This document shows, piece after piece, positions 46,924 to 56,126 of a DNA stretch of 64,000 nucleotides (positions are counted from its first letter, which is position 1; each line of letters begins with the position of its first letter). The translations under genes were made by a program, and so were the position numbers. The notes below the pieces were generated by a model. It had not been told where the DNA came from. It did not search any database and saw only the letters and a list, made by a program, of their open reading frames with translations. The stretch is from NCBI RefSeq assembly GCF_014195485.1, contig NZ_JACIBU010000001.1, forward strand, positions 2,480,001 to 2,544,000, written 5' to 3'. This DNA comes from Modestobacter versicolor. Lineage in GTDB: Bacteria > Actinomycetota > Actinomycetes > Mycobacteriales > Geodermatophilaceae.

Positions 46924-47334
46924 GTGCACCCCTGCCTGTCCCGCCGTGCCCTGCTCGTCGCCGGCGGTGCCGGTCTCGGCTCGATCGCCCTGGCGGGCTG
47001 CGGTGGCGGCACGGACGTGCCCGAGCTGACCGGCGTGGCCGCCGGCGACGTGGTCGTCGCGCTCGCCGAGGTGCCGGTGGGCAGCGCCTACGAGGTGTCG
47101 ATCGACGGGCGGCGGGTGCTCGTCGGCCGGCCGGACGAGGGCACGGTCGTCGGCTACGACGCGACCTGCACGCACCAGGGGTGCAACGTCCGGCCCGCCG
47201 AGGACGGGCTGGCCTGCCCCTGCCACGGCTCGGTCTTCGACCTGGCCACCGGCGACGCGGTGGAGGGGCCGGCGACCGAGCCGCTGGCACGGGTGGGCGT
47301 CGCGGTGCGCGGCACCGACGTCGTCCTCACGTGA
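46924..47334 (+). CDS. Rieske [2Fe-2S] protein with Tat/lipoprotein signal
   Basis: A 136-residue exported Rieske protein. The N-terminus CLSRRALLVAGGAGLGSIALAGC combines a twin-arginine motif (R7-R8) and a lipobox (LAGC), suggesting Tat export and lipid anchoring after folding with its cluster. The cluster ligands are C82-T-H84-Q-G-C87 and C98-P-C100-H101-G-S. It is too small and isolated to be a cytochrome bc1 subunit; it may pass electrons to an unidentified partner. GTG at 46924 starts 23 bases after the DUF5313 stop. A GAGCSTGCGA hairpin follows. Confidence 0.88.
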   Translation: MHPCLSRRALLVAGGAGLGSIALAGCGGGTDVPELTGVAAGDVVVALAEVPVGSAYEVSIDGRRVLVGRPDEGTVVGYDATCTHQGCNVRPAEDGLACPCHGSVFDLATGDAVEGPATEPLARVGVAVRGTDVVLT

Positions 47335-47350
47335 CGGCCTGGAACGGCCG

Positions 47351-47396
47351 CCCTTCAGGGACCCACGCCGAGCCTGCGAGGCGCGGGGGGGGTCCT
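47351..47396. terminator. Hairpin of the GAGCSTGCGA-loop family
   Basis: GGACCC-A-CGCC and GGCG-C-(G)n-GGGTCC enclose the loop GAGCCTGCGA (47370-47379), between the convergent Rieske and dodecin genes. The loop is identical to that at 2425-2434. Confidence 0.65.
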
Positions 47397-47399
47397 TCC

Positions 47400-47609
47400 T
47401 CAGTCCTCGACGCGGAAGCCGATCTTCAGGGTGACCTGGAAGTAGGCGACGTCGCCGTCGACGACCTGCCCGCGGATCTCCGAGGTCTGGAACCACTCGA
47501 TGTTGCGCACCGTCTGGGAGGCCTTGCGCACCGCGGTGCGGACGGCGTCGTCGACGCTGGTGGTGGAACTGCCGACGATCTCGCTCAGCCGGTAGACGTG
47601 GTCGCTCAC
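47400..47609 (-). CDS. Dodecin (flavin-binding small protein)
   Basis: A 69-residue dodecin: VSDHVYRLSEIVGSSTTSVDDAVRTAVRKASQTVRNIEWFQTSEIRGQVVDGDVAYFQVTLKIGFRVED, matching the family along its length, including the IEWFQT flavin-stacking segment and SEIRG. Dodecins form dodecamers that bind and store flavins. The GTG at 47609 has AGGAG seven bases upstream. It lies 90 bp downstream of tRNA-Thr on the same strand. Confidence 0.93.
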   Translation of the reverse strand: MSDHVYRLSEIVGSSTTSVDDAVRTAVRKASQTVRNIEWFQTSEIRGQVVDGDVAYFQVTLKIGFRVED

Positions 47610-47698
47610 CGTGGGACTCCTCGGGTCGGGCTGCCGGGTCGGCAGCTGTTCGCCGTCGACCCTGGCACGCCCGGGAGCGGCCCGCGAGAGCGGAGCGG

Positions 47699-47770
47699 AG
47701 CCCCATGTCCGGATTGAACGGACGACCTTCCGCTTACAAGGCGGGTGCTCTACCACTGAGCTAATGGGGC
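47699..47770 (-). tRNA. tRNA-Thr (anticodon TGT)
   Basis: The cloverleaf reads on the minus strand: acceptor GCCCCAT/ATGGGGC, D-arm GCTC-AGTGGTA-GAGC, anticodon loop CTTGTAA (TGT, Thr, codon ACA), T-arm GTCCG-TTCAATC-CGGAC. The T-loop TTCAATC fixes the strand. The first anticodon-stem pair (position 27-43) is C-A, a mismatch. CCA is not encoded. Confidence 0.93.
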
Positions 47771-47782
47771 GACCCGGCGAGG

Positions 47783-48082
47783 TTACCGGGACCCGGTGGC
47801 CGGGCGGCCGGCACGGCGGACCCGCACGCGCTCCAGCAGGTACCAGGTGCCCCAGGCCTGCAGCAGCCCGATGACCGTGAACACCACGAGCGAGCCGAGC
47901 TCGCCCGGGATGAGCAGCAGGCCGAGCAGCGAGCCGGGGACGGTCAGCGCGATCAGCCAGACCCCGGCGAGGCTGGCGTCGTCCGCCCCCGCGGCGGCGA
48001 CCTGCACCCACACCGTGGTGGCGAGCACCGCCAGCGCGTACCCCCCGGCCACCCAGACCGGCCAGCGGCGTCGTCCGTCCAT
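47783..48082 (-). CDS. Small membrane protein (three helices), possibly SCO4225-like
   Basis: A 99-residue protein with three hydrophobic segments: WPVWVAGGYALAVLATTVWVQVA, SLAGVWLIALTVPGSLLGLLLI and GSLVVFTVIGLLQAWGTWYLL. The AGVWLIALTVPGSLL stretch recalls the SCO4225 family, but I am not certain. ATG at 48082 (MDGRRRWPVW) is preferred over ATG/GTG codons up to 48112. Function unknown. Confidence 0.65.
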   Translation of the reverse strand: MDGRRRWPVWVAGGYALAVLATTVWVQVAAAGADDASLAGVWLIALTVPGSLLGLLLIPGELGSLVVFTVIGLLQAWGTWYLLERVRVRRAGRPATGSR

Positions 48083-48148
48083 GGCGGTGATCATCCCCGG
48101 TCGCCCGGTCACCGTGTCGGCGGACCACCGCCGGGGAAGGAGCCGGGC

Positions 48149-49015
48149 ATGAGCAACCCGGTGGTGGCGGTCCTCGGCACGGGCACGATGGGCGCGGGGA
48201 TGGTGCGGTCGCTGCGCCGGGCCGGCCTACCGGTGCGGGTGTGGAACCGGGCGGCCGCCAAGGCCCAGGCGCTCGCAGGCACCGGCGCGCAGGCGTGCGG
48301 CTCCCCCGCCGAGGCGGTCGCCGGGGCCGACGTCGTCCTCACCATGCTCTTCGACGCCGACGCGGCCATCGACGTCGTGCGGCAGGCCGCGCCGCCGGCC
48401 GGCACCACCTGGCTGCAGTGCAGCACGGTCGGCGTGGACGGCGCCGGGCGCACGGCCGAGGTCGCCGCCGAGCTGGGCCTGGTGCTCGTCGACTGCCCGG
48501 TGCTCGGCACCAAGCAGCCGGCCGAGGACGGCGCCCTGGTGCTGCTCGCCTCCGGGCCGGAGGAGACCCGCGAGCAGCTCGCGCCGGTGTTCGACGCGCT
48601 GGGCTCCAAGACGCTGTGGCTCGGCGAGGCCGGTGCGGGCAGCCGGCTGAAGATGGCCTGCAACGCCTGGCTGTTCATGGTCACCGCGGGAACAGCCCAG
48701 TCGATCGCGCTGGCCCGTGGTCTCGGCGTCGACCCGCAGCACTTCCTGGACGCCATCGCCGGCGGACCGCTGGACACCCCGTACGCGCACGTCAAGGGCG
48801 AGCTGATGATGGCCGGCGAGTTCCCGGTCAGCTTCGGGCTGACCGGCGCGGCCAAGGACGCCCGGCTCATCCGGGCGGCGCTGCAGCAGGCCGGGGTCTC
48901 CGACCGGCTGGACGCCGCCGTGCTGGAGACCATGGACGCCGCGGCGGCGGCGCTCGCCGACCCGGCGGCCGCGGACGTCAGCGCGGTGATCGCCGGTCTG
49001 CAGCCGCGCGGCTGA
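48149..49015 (+). CDS. 3-hydroxyisobutyrate dehydrogenase/beta-hydroxyacid dehydrogenase family
   Basis: A 288-residue NAD(P)-dependent oxidoreductase. The coenzyme site is VVAVLGTGTMGAGMVRSLRRAG; the substrate region (LVDCPVLGTKQPAEDGALVLLASG, in place of the usual DAPVSGG) and the catalytic-lysine segment GAGSRLKMACNAWLF with KxxxN are present. The family includes 3-hydroxyisobutyrate, tartronate-semialdehyde and imine reductases; the altered PVLGTK loop makes the exact substrate uncertain, and an imine-reductase-like role is possible. The ATG at 48149 has AAGGAG upstream. Confidence 0.87.
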   Translation: MSNPVVAVLGTGTMGAGMVRSLRRAGLPVRVWNRAAAKAQALAGTGAQACGSPAEAVAGADVVLTMLFDADAAIDVVRQAAPPAGTTWLQCSTVGVDGAGRTAEVAAELGLVLVDCPVLGTKQPAEDGALVLLASGPEETREQLAPVFDALGSKTLWLGEAGAGSRLKMACNAWLFMVTAGTAQSIALARGLGVDPQHFLDAIAGGPLDTPYAHVKGELMMAGEFPVSFGLTGAAKDARLIRAALQQAGVSDRLDAAVLETMDAAAAALADPAAADVSAVIAGLQPRG

Positions 49016-49037
49016 GCGGACGGGTCGTGCGGTCCGG

Positions 49038-49697
49038 TCAGGCGGCGTCGGACCCGGCCGCGGGGTCGCCGGAGACGTCGCCGGAGACGTAGCGGGCCGG
49101 GTCGCTGTCGACCGTGGCGCCCTCGGCCAGCCAGCGCGCGAAGCCGGCCGGGTCGCGGCGCTCCAGCTCGTCCAGCGCCTCGCGCCGCCGCTCGGCCAGC
49201 GCCTGCCGCACCAGCGGGCCGCGCACCTGGGCCAGGGCCGCCGACGTGCGAAGCCACTCGCGGCCGAGGTCCTCCACCGAGAGGGACTCGACCGGCCGGC
49301 CGCCCGCGGTCGTCAGCGGGACGACGGTCGCGCCCGCCGGGCGGCGGTCGGACCGCACCGCCCGCAGCGCCCACCAGGCGAGGGCGCTGCACAGCCCGAC
49401 TCCGGCGACGACCGCCGTCACGGCTGCACCGGTCAGCACCGCGCAGCCGCTGAGCACCAGCAGCACGGCGACCGTGCCGACCGCGGTGCGCCAGGCGGCG
49501 TCGACGGCGGCCTGGCGGGGGTGCGGGGAGTCGCCGTCCCGGGCGATGCCGGCACCCAGGCAGCCGGTGACGACGGCGGCCAGGGCGACGGCGACCATCC
49601 CGGACCCGCCCAGCGACACACCTCCGACGGCGGCGAGCGCGGCGGCCAGCAGGACGAGCAGGGCGAGGACGGAACGGACGAGTGCTCGAACGGGCAC
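49038..49697 (-). CDS. Four-helix membrane protein, unrecognised
   Basis: A 219-residue protein. Four hydrophobic segments lie in residues 1-125 (LVRSVLALLVLLAAALAAVG; VAVALAAVVTGCLGAGIA; GTVAVLLVLSGCAVLTGA; AVTAVVAGVGLCSALAWWAL). A cytoplasmic C-terminal domain follows (SVEDLGREWLRTSAALAQVRGPLVRQALAERRREALDELERRDPAGFARWLAEG). The domain is conserved-looking, and the VDSDPARYVSGD ending suggests a folded tail, but no family is recognised. GTG at 49697 has GGAGG six bases upstream. Divergent from htrA. Confidence 0.72.
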   Translation of the reverse strand: MPVRALVRSVLALLVLLAAALAAVGGVSLGGSGMVAVALAAVVTGCLGAGIARDGDSPHPRQAAVDAAWRTAVGTVAVLLVLSGCAVLTGAAVTAVVAGVGLCSALAWWALRAVRSDRRPAGATVVPLTTAGGRPVESLSVEDLGREWLRTSAALAQVRGPLVRQALAERRREALDELERRDPAGFARWLAEGATVDSDPARYVSGDVSGDPAAGSDAA

Positions 49698-50026
49698 CGA
49701 CGGCCTCCGGGCGTTGGGAGGGTGGCAGGAGCTGCCGTCCCCTCCCCTGCCCGATCCGTGCGCGGATACGCGCGACGCGCCCGAGGAATGTCGTGCGCAG
49801 CCGAACGGGGCACGACCGCGCCGGGTCGGCCCTCCTCGGTCCGGCCGTTGCGCACCCGCCGGGCCTTCGCCCCTGCGGGACACCCCGACGAGTGCGCACT
49901 CCGGCCGACAAGGGGGCAGCGCATCCAGGGAACTCACAGCGGACCACCAGTCCCGGGGCAGTACGCGAGCGCACAGTGGTGCCATCGCGACGGGGAAGGC
50001 CCACCGCGACGTGGGGAGGACCACCA
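49698..50026. other. 329-bp divergent intergenic region before htrA
   Basis: No ORF with a plausible start is seen. GGGAACTCACAGCGG at 49930-49944, about 85 bp before the htrA start, resembles the GGAAC -35 of ECF (SigE-type) promoters, but no matching GTT -10 is obvious at the standard distance. Apparent frames on the + strand are Arg/Pro-rich shadows. Confidence 0.4.
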
Positions 50027-51520
50027 GTGACTGAGAACGACCGGCCGGCCGACGAGACCGGCCACGGCACGGACCGGCCCGCCGACGCCGGCACCGGGTG
50101 GACGCCGCAGCAGCAGCCGGGCGCTGCCTCACAGCAGCAGCCGGGCTGGGCCACCCCGCCCGCCGCCGACGCCCCGCTCGGGTCGCGGCCGACCGAGCAG
50201 TTCCCGACGGCCGCCGCCCCCGTGCAGCCCGGGCACCAGCCCACCCAGCAGTTCCCCGCCCCGGTCGCCGCGCCGCAGCACCAGCCCTGGCCGCCGGCCG
50301 GGTACGGGACGCCCGGCTACCAGCAGGCGCACGGTCAGCAGCCGCCCGGCGGCGCCCTCCCGCCGGTCTTCCAGGCGCCCCCGCAGCCCGGCCTCCCCCA
50401 GCAGCCGACCCGGCGCCCCGGGCGCTGGCGCCTCGGCCTGGCCGCCGGCCTGGTCGGGGCGGCGCTGATCGGTGGCGGCGCCGGGGCCGGCGTCATGGCG
50501 CTCACCGACGACGACTCCGTGAGCACCGCCGGTGGAGGTTCGGCGCAGCCGGTGGTCATCACCGACCCGGACAACGCGACCAGCACCACCGCGGCAGCGG
50601 CGGTGGCCGCCCCGAGCGTGGTCACCCTCTACGTGAGCTCCGGCTCCGGCTCGGGGTCCGGCTCGGGCGTCGTCCTCTCCGCCGACGGCTACGTGCTCAC
50701 CAACAACCACGTGGTCACCCTGGACAGCTCCACCGAACAGGCGAGCGTGCAGGTGCGCACCGCCGACGGCACGCTCTACGACGCGACCGTGGTGGGCACC
50801 GACCCCAGCTCCGACCTCGCCGTCGTCCAGCTGCAGGGCGCCAGCGGGCTGACCCCGGTCACCTTCGCCGACTCCGACGACGTCCAGGTGGGCGACCTCG
50901 CCGTCGCCATCGGCGCCCCGCTGGGCCTGTCCAACACCGTCACCGACGGCATCATCAGCGCGACCAACCGCGCGGTCGCCACCGGCTCCGACCAGGAGCA
51001 GACGGTCATCGACGCGCTGCAGACCGACGCGGCGATCAACCCGGGCAACTCGGGTGGCCCGCTGGTGGACGCGGCCGGCCAGGTGGTCGGGATCAACACC
51101 GCCATCGCGTCGGTGGCCACCTCCGACCTGCCCGGTCAGCAGTCCGGGCAGAGCGGCAACATCGGCGTCGGCTTCGCCATCCCGGCCAACACGGCCCAGC
51201 GGATCGCCCAGGAGATCATCGACACCGGCTCGGCCACCCACGCGCTGCTCGGGGTGACGGCCCGGACCGCCTCCGACGGCGACCAGTCGGCGGTCGGCAC
51301 CGGCGCGCAGCTGGTCACCGTGCAGGACGGCTCCCCGGCCGCGGACGCGGGGCTGCAGGCCGGCGAGGTGATCACCGCGGTCGACGACCGGGTGGTCACC
51401 ACCTCCACCGAGCTCACCGCCGCGATCCGCAGCGCCCAGCCCGGCGACACGGTCACCCTGACCGTGCGCCGCGGCGACGACAGCTCCGAGGTCGACGTCA
51501 CCCTCGACGCCTCCGAGTGA
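50027..51520 (+). CDS. HtrA/DegP-type S1C serine protease with PDZ domain
   Basis: A 497-residue membrane-anchored protease for envelope protein quality control. Residues 1-130 are a Gln/Pro-rich cytoplasmic tail (tandem QQQPG units), residues about 135-158 one membrane helix. The trypsin-like domain carries His228 (TNNHVV), Asp263 (SSDLAVVQL) and Ser342 (NPGNSGGPL). A PDZ domain spans about 405-490 (LVTVQDGSPAADAGLQAGEVITAVDDRVV). The GTG at 50027 has GGGAGG seven bases upstream. It is orphaned from any two-component or sigma gene in the window. A three-member hairpin-family terminator follows. Confidence 0.93.
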   Translation: MTENDRPADETGHGTDRPADAGTGWTPQQQPGAASQQQPGWATPPAADAPLGSRPTEQFPTAAAPVQPGHQPTQQFPAPVAAPQHQPWPPAGYGTPGYQQAHGQQPPGGALPPVFQAPPQPGLPQQPTRRPGRWRLGLAAGLVGAALIGGGAGAGVMALTDDDSVSTAGGGSAQPVVITDPDNATSTTAAAAVAAPSVVTLYVSSGSGSGSGSGVVLSADGYVLTNNHVVTLDSSTEQASVQVRTADGTLYDATVVGTDPSSDLAVVQLQGASGLTPVTFADSDDVQVGDLAVAIGAPLGLSNTVTDGIISATNRAVATGSDQEQTVIDALQTDAAINPGNSGGPLVDAAGQVVGINTAIASVATSDLPGQQSGQSGNIGVGFAIPANTAQRIAQEIIDTGSATHALLGVTARTASDGDQSAVGTGAQLVTVQDGSPAADAGLQAGEVITAVDDRVVTTSTELTAAIRSAQPGDTVTLTVRRGDDSSEVDVTLDASE

Positions 51521-51523
51521 CGA

Positions 51524-51580
51524 GGGGCCCCTCTGCCCCCACCCCTCGCACGCTCGGGGTGGGGCCCTGCCGAGGGGCCG
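51524..51580. terminator. htrA terminator, GAGCSTGCGA-loop family (minus orientation)
   Basis: CCCCACCCC (51537-51545) and GGGGTGGGG (51556-51564) enclose TCGCACGCTC, the complement of GAGCGTGCGA. An outer GAGGGGCC dyad extends the stem. It stands between htrA and the DUF445 gene. Confidence 0.85.
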
Positions 51581-51595
51581 CCTAGGCTCGGTCGG

Positions 51596-52876
51596 GTGCC
51601 GGCCCCTCCGCTGACCGTCCCGCTCGCGGGCTCGCTCGACGACCCGGCCCGCGCCCGGGACCTCACGAAGATGAAGCGGCTGGCCACCGGCCTGTTCCTG
51701 CTCGCCGCGGCGGTGTTCCTGGTCTGCGTGCTCCTCGGCGAGGAGACCGGCGCCTGGGTCGGCTACGTCCGGGCGACCGCCGAGGCGTCGATGGTCGGGG
51801 CGCTGGCCGACTGGTTCGCGGTGACCGCGCTGTTCCGGCACCCGCTCGGGCTGCCGATCCCGCACACCGCGATCATCCCGCGCAAGAAGGACCAGATCGG
51901 CACCAGCCTGGGCGCCTTCGTGCAGGAGAACTTCCTGACCCGCGCGGTGGTCGAGGAGCGGCTGGACGGCGTGGACGTGCCCGGGCGGCTGGGCGCCTTC
52001 CTGGCCGCGCCCGGCCGGGCCGAGCGGCTGGCCGGCGACGCCGGGGCCGCCCTGGGCGCGCTCACCGACCTGCTCAAGGACGACGAGGTGCAGCAGGCGG
52101 TGTCGACGTTCGTCGACCGCAAGCTGCGCGAGACCCCCGCCGCGCCGGGCCTGGCCCGGGTGCTGGAGCTGGCCGTCGACGGCGACCGGCACCAGGAGGT
52201 GCTCTCGGCCGGCCTGAGCGGGCTGGCGGAGTTCCTGGCCGACAACCGGCTGGTCTTCCGCGCCCGGCTGGGCGACGCCTCGCCCGCGTGGGTGCCCGAC
52301 TGGGTCGACGACAAGGTGTTCGACCGGGTCTTCGAGCTGCTCCGCGGCTTCCTCGCCGAGGTCGGCGCCGACGCCGACCACCCGGTGCGCCAGGTCTACG
52401 ACCGGCGGCTGCGGTCCTACGTGCGCAAGCTGCGCACCGACCCGGAGACCGCCGCCCGGGTCGAGCAGTTCAAGGCCGAGGTGCTCGACCACCCCGCCGT
52501 CCGCACCTGGTCCGGGTCGCTGTGGACGACGGCGAAGAACGGCGTGGTCACCGCGGCCGCCGACCCCGACTCCGAGCTGCGGACCCGCGTGGTCGGCCTG
52601 ATCCGCTCCGGCGCGCAGCTGCTGCAGACCGACCCCACCGTGCGCGAGCTGGTGCAGCGGCAGTTCCGCCGCGGAGCGGGCTGGGCGGTCGAGCGCTTCG
52701 CCGCCGACGCCGCCGACCTGGTCGGCACCACCGTGGCCCGGTGGGACACCGAGGAGACCAGCCGCCGGATCGAGCTGCAGGTCGGCCGGGACCTGCAGTG
52801 GATCCGGGTCAACGGCACCGTCGTCGGCGGGCTGGCCGGCCTGGTGATCTACACGGTGGCGCAGCTGCTGTCCTGA
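51596..52876 (+). CDS. DUF445 membrane protein
   Basis: A 426-residue DUF445 (YjiN-like) protein. An N-terminal helix MKRLATGLFLLAAAVFLVCVLL is followed by the family signature YVRATAEASMVGALADWFAVTALFRHPLGLPIPHTAIIP. A long helical coiled-coil-rich domain follows, and a C-terminal membrane helix (WIRVNGTVVGGLAGLVIYTVAQLL) ends the protein. The GTG at 51596 follows TAGGCT (51583-51588) by seven bases, leaderless geometry. Function is not established for the family. Confidence 0.9.
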   Translation: MPAPPLTVPLAGSLDDPARARDLTKMKRLATGLFLLAAAVFLVCVLLGEETGAWVGYVRATAEASMVGALADWFAVTALFRHPLGLPIPHTAIIPRKKDQIGTSLGAFVQENFLTRAVVEERLDGVDVPGRLGAFLAAPGRAERLAGDAGAALGALTDLLKDDEVQQAVSTFVDRKLRETPAAPGLARVLELAVDGDRHQEVLSAGLSGLAEFLADNRLVFRARLGDASPAWVPDWVDDKVFDRVFELLRGFLAEVGADADHPVRQVYDRRLRSYVRKLRTDPETAARVEQFKAEVLDHPAVRTWSGSLWTTAKNGVVTAAADPDSELRTRVVGLIRSGAQLLQTDPTVRELVQRQFRRGAGWAVERFAADAADLVGTTVARWDTEETSRRIELQVGRDLQWIRVNGTVVGGLAGLVIYTVAQLLS

Positions 52877-52886
52877 GCCCTCGCCG

Positions 52887-53261
52887 TCACCCCAGGGTGA
52901 AGCCGCTCCACCGGAAGCCCGGCGAGACCACGCAGCTGACCAGCACCTCACCGCCCGCCGGGGCGGTGGCCTGCCAGCGCCCGGCCGGCACGAGCAGCTG
53001 GACGGCGCCCGGGCCGAGCTCGTGCTCCTCGTCCGGGTCGCGCAGCTGCAGGGTCAGCGGCCCCGGGCCGTGCCACAGCCACAGCTCGTCGGCGTCGACG
53101 CGGTGCCAGGCCGAGCGCTCCCCCGCGGTGAGCAGGAACAGGATCGCCGTGGCCGCCGGGCGGTCGCCCACCGCGGCCGGCGAGGTCCAGGTGCGCCGGT
53201 ACCAGCCGCCCTCGGGGTGCGGCTCGAGCCCGAGCCGCACCGCCGTGGGCGGGGAGGTCAT
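52887..53261 (-). CDS. Cupin_5/DUF985-family protein
   Basis: A 124-residue single-cupin protein: [54 protein letters not shown], and [24 protein letters not shown]. The first matches the DUF985 signature. Metal-binding residues are not fully the standard cupin set. It overlaps the rlmB stop by ATGA, so it is the last gene of the rlmB operon. Function unknown. Confidence 0.87.
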   Translation of the reverse strand: MTSPPTAVRLGLEPHPEGGWYRRTWTSPAAVGDRPAATAILFLLTAGERSAWHRVDADELWLWHGPGPLTLQLRDPDEEHELGPGAVQLLVPAGRWQATAPAGGEVLVSCVVSPGFRWSGFTLG

Positions 53262-54223
53262 CCCCGGCGGGCGGAGGCCGCCGCGAACAGCGCGATGCCG
53301 GCGGCGACGCTGACGTTGAGCGACTCGGTGTCCTTGGTGATCGGGATGGACAGCACGACGTCGCACCGCTCCCGCACCAGCCGGGACAGCCCGGCACCCT
53401 CGGCCCCGACCACCAGCGCGATCGGGTCGGCGAAGCCGTCGTAGTCGTGGATGCTCATGTCGCCGTCGGCGGCCAGGCCGACGGTCTGCAGGCCGGCGTC
53501 CTGGTACGAGCCCAGCGAGCGGGCCAGGTTGACCGCCCGGGCCACCTTGAGCCGGGCTGCCGCGCCGGCGCTGGTGCGCCACGCCGAGCCGGTCATGCCG
53601 ACCGACCGGCGCTCGGGGACGACGACGCCGTGCGCGTCGAACGCGGCCGCCGAGCGGATGATCGCGCCCAGGTTGCGCGGGTCGGTGACCCCGTCGAGCG
53701 CCACCAGCAGCGGCGGGCGCCCGGAGTCGCGGGCGATGTCGAGCAGGTCGTCCGGGTGCGCGTAGTCGTAGGGCGGCACCATCAGCCCGATGCCCTGGTG
53801 CAGCGCACCGTTGGACATCCGGTCGAACTCGGCCTTGCCGACCTCCAGCAGCGGCAGGCCGCGGTCGGCGGCCAGCTGCACGGACTCGGCGATCCGCTCG
53901 TCGGTGCCGCCGCGGCTGGAGTCGCCGGTGACCACGTACAGCGCGGTCGCCGGGATTTCCGCGCGCAGCGCCTCGAGCACCGGGTTGCGGCCGAGCAGCA
54001 GCTCGGGGGCCTCGGCGTTGCGCCGCTGCACCCGCTGCCGGTTGTCCTGGCGCGCCGCGGCGGCCTTGGCCGCCTTGTACGCGGGGTGGTGCGGCCGCTC
54101 GGTGGCCTTCGGGGTGGCGCCCCGACCGGCCAGCGAGCGGCGGTTCTTGCCGCCGGTGCCGGAGGTGGCGGTCTTCTTGCCGGCGCCGGCCGAGCGGCCG
54201 CGTCGTTGGCTGTTGCCGGCCAT
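53258..54223 (-). CDS. rlmB: 23S rRNA (guanosine-2'-O)-methyltransferase RlmB (TrmH family)
   Basis: A 321-residue SPOUT methyltransferase. The first 75 residues are a basic Ala/Lys/Arg-rich extension. A SpoU substrate-binding domain follows ([26 protein letters not shown]), then the catalytic trefoil-knot domain with motif 1 [29 protein letters not shown], motif 2 [20 protein letters not shown], and motif 3 [21 protein letters not shown]. It methylates 23S rRNA G2251 in E. coli; that role is a family inference. The ATG at 54223 overlaps the cysS stop by one base (TGATG). Ortholog of Rv3579c (from memory). Confidence 0.9.
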   Translation of the reverse strand: MAGNSQRRGRSAGAGKKTATSGTGGKNRRSLAGRGATPKATERPHHPAYKAAKAAAARQDNRQRVQRRNAEAPELLLGRNPVLEALRAEIPATALYVVTGDSSRGGTDERIAESVQLAADRGLPLLEVGKAEFDRMSNGALHQGIGLMVPPYDYAHPDDLLDIARDSGRPPLLVALDGVTDPRNLGAIIRSAAAFDAHGVVVPERRSVGMTGSAWRTSAGAAARLKVARAVNLARSLGSYQDAGLQTVGLAADGDMSIHDYDGFADPIALVVGAEGAGLSRLVRERCDVVLSIPITKDTESLNVSVAAGIALFAAASARRG

Positions 54224-55623
54224 CAGGTGGTCAGCTCCCATCGTGTGCCCTGGGGGGTGTCCTCGACCTGCACGCCCAGGGCGCCGAGCTGGTTCCGGAT
54301 CGCGTCAGCTGACGCGTAGTCCTTGCGGGCCCGAGCGGCGGTGCGCTGCTCGAGGGCGAGCTGCACGAGGCCGTCGGTGACGCCGGCGAGGCGGTCACCG
54401 CCGGCGGTGGCCCACTGGGGGTCGAGCGGGTCGAGGCCGAGCACGCCGAGCATGGCCCGCACCGAGCCGAGCGCCGCGGCGACCGCGGGCTCGTCGTCGG
54501 CGGCCAGCGCGGTGTTGCCGGCGGTGACCGCCTCGTGGACGGCGGCGATCGCCGCCGGGGTGGCCAGGTCGTCGTCCAGCGCGGCGGTGAACGCGTCGGC
54601 CAGCACCGGCTTGCCGGCGTCCGGCCCGACCCGCTCGGCGGCGCGCCGGACGAAGGACTCCAGCCGCCCGTAGGCGGTCGCGGCCTCGGCCAGCGCGGAC
54701 TCGGTGAACTCGATCATCGAGCGGTAGTGCGGGGCGACCAGGTAGTACCGCAGCTCGACCGGGCGCACCCGCTGGACGACCTCGTCGACCAGCAGCGTGT
54801 TGCCCAGCGACTTGCTCATCTTCTCGCCGCCCATGGTGACCCAGGCGTTGTGCAGCCAGTAGCGGGCGAAGCCGTGCCCGGCGGCCTGGGACTGGGCGCG
54901 CTCGTTCTCGTGGTGCGGGAAGCGCAGGTCCAGCCCGCCGCCGTGGACGTCGAACTCCGGGCCCAGGTACTTCTCGGCCATCGCGGAGCACTCCAGGTGC
55001 CAGCCCGGCCGGCCGCGGCCCCACGGGGTGGCCCACGAGGCGGTCTCCGGCTCGCCGGGCTTGTGCGACTTCCACAGCGCGAAGTCGCGGGGGTCGCGCT
55101 TGCGCTCGTCGGTCTCGGTGTCGGCCGCCGGCTCCAGCTCGGCCAGCCGCTGCCCGGACAGCTCGCCGTAGCCGGCGAAGGACCGGACGTCGAAGTACAC
55201 GTCGCCGTCGACGGCGTAGGCGTGCCCGCCGTCGATGAGCTGCTGGATCAGCTCGACCATCTCCGGGACGTGCCCGGTGGCCCGCGGCTCGTAGGTGGGC
55301 GGCAGCGTGCCGAGGACCTCGTAGGCCCGGGTGGCGGCCCGCTCGTTCTCGTAGGCCCAGGCCCACCACGGCTCGCCGGCCGCCGCGGACTTGGTGAGGA
55401 TCTTGTCGTCGACGTCGGTGACGTTGCGGACGTAGGTGACCTCGTGGCCGGTGTACGTCAGCCAGCGGCGCAGCACGTCGAAGGCGAGCGCGAAGCGGAC
55501 GTGCCCGATGTGCGGCGGCCCCTGGACGGTCAGGCCGCAGACGTACATGGAGACCCGTCCCGCACGCAGGGGCGTGAAGTCGCGCACGGCACGCGCGGCC
55601 GTGTCGTACAGGCGGAGGCTCAC
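54223..55623 (-). CDS. cysS: Cysteinyl-tRNA synthetase
   Basis: A 466-residue class I synthetase that charges tRNA-Cys. C29 begins the zinc site; the HIGH motif is at residues 38-41; KMSKS is at 268-272; the catalytic-domain and DALR-type anticodon regions follow. The start [16 protein letters not shown] and the DALR domain make it CysS rather than the mycothiol ligase MshC. Overlaps upstream ispF by GTGA and downstream rlmB by one base. Ortholog of Rv3580c. Confidence 0.96.
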   Translation of the reverse strand: MSLRLYDTAARAVRDFTPLRAGRVSMYVCGLTVQGPPHIGHVRFALAFDVLRRWLTYTGHEVTYVRNVTDVDDKILTKSAAAGEPWWAWAYENERAATRAYEVLGTLPPTYEPRATGHVPEMVELIQQLIDGGHAYAVDGDVYFDVRSFAGYGELSGQRLAELEPAADTETDERKRDPRDFALWKSHKPGEPETASWATPWGRGRPGWHLECSAMAEKYLGPEFDVHGGGLDLRFPHHENERAQSQAAGHGFARYWLHNAWVTMGGEKMSKSLGNTLLVDEVVQRVRPVELRYYLVAPHYRSMIEFTESALAEAATAYGRLESFVRRAAERVGPDAGKPVLADAFTAALDDDLATPAAIAAVHEAVTAGNTALAADDEPAVAAALGSVRAMLGVLGLDPLDPQWATAGGDRLAGVTDGLVQLALEQRTAARARKDYASADAIRNQLGALGVQVEDTPQGTRWELTT

Positions 55624-56126
55624 CGGGTGGATTCTACGGGCGTGCCGGCGGTGCTCCGGACCACGAGCGCGGTGGCCACCGCGGCCCGCCCCTCACCGCG
55701 GCCGGTCAGGCCCAGGCCGTCGGTGGTCGTGGCCGTCACGCTGACCGGGGCGCCGAGCGCCGCGGAGAGCACCGCCTCGGCCTCGGCCCGCCTGGTCGAC
55801 ACCTTCGGGGTGTTGCCGATCAGCTGCACCGCAGCGTTGCCGACCTCGAAGCCCGCGCCGGCCAGCACCTCGCGCACGTGCTCCAGGACGGCGGCCCCGC
55901 GGGCCCCCGCCCAGCGCGGGTCGTCGGTGCCCAGCAGGCCACCGATGTCGCCGAGCCCGGCCGCCGAGAGCAGCGCGTCGGTGAGGGCGTGCGCGACGAC
56001 GTCGCCGTCGGAGTGCCCGGCGCAGCCGTCGGCCCCCGGCCACTCGAGCCCGGCCAGCCAGCACGCCCGGCCGGCCTCGATCGGGTGCACGTCGGTGCCG
56101 ATCCCGACCCTCGGGAGGGGGGTCAC
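55620..56126 (-). CDS. ispF: 2-C-methyl-D-erythritol 2,4-cyclodiphosphate synthase
   Basis: A 168-residue MEP-pathway enzyme that cyclises CDP-ME-2-phosphate. Metal ligands appear in GIGTDVHPI (Asp12, His14) and [13 protein letters not shown] (His38). The later motif [15 protein letters not shown] replaces the usual EGIGRGEG loop but is recognisable. GTG at 56126 overlaps the ispD stop (GTGA) and its stop overlaps cysS. Ortholog of Rv3581c. Confidence 0.95.
   Translation of the reverse strand: MTPLPRVGIGTDVHPIEAGRACWLAGLEWPGADGCAGHSDGDVVAHALTDALLSAAGLGDIGGLLGTDDPRWAGARGAAVLEHVREVLAGAGFEVGNAAVQLIGNTPKVSTRRAEAEAVLSAALGAPVSVTATTTDGLGLTGRGEGRAAVATALVVRSTAGTPVESTR

Noticed and set aside
47700..47770. 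Plus-strand tRNA-Val (anticodon TAC)
   Set aside because: The complement of the Thr anticodon loop also reads TAC, but only the minus strand has the T-loop TTCAATC and D-loop AGTGGTA.
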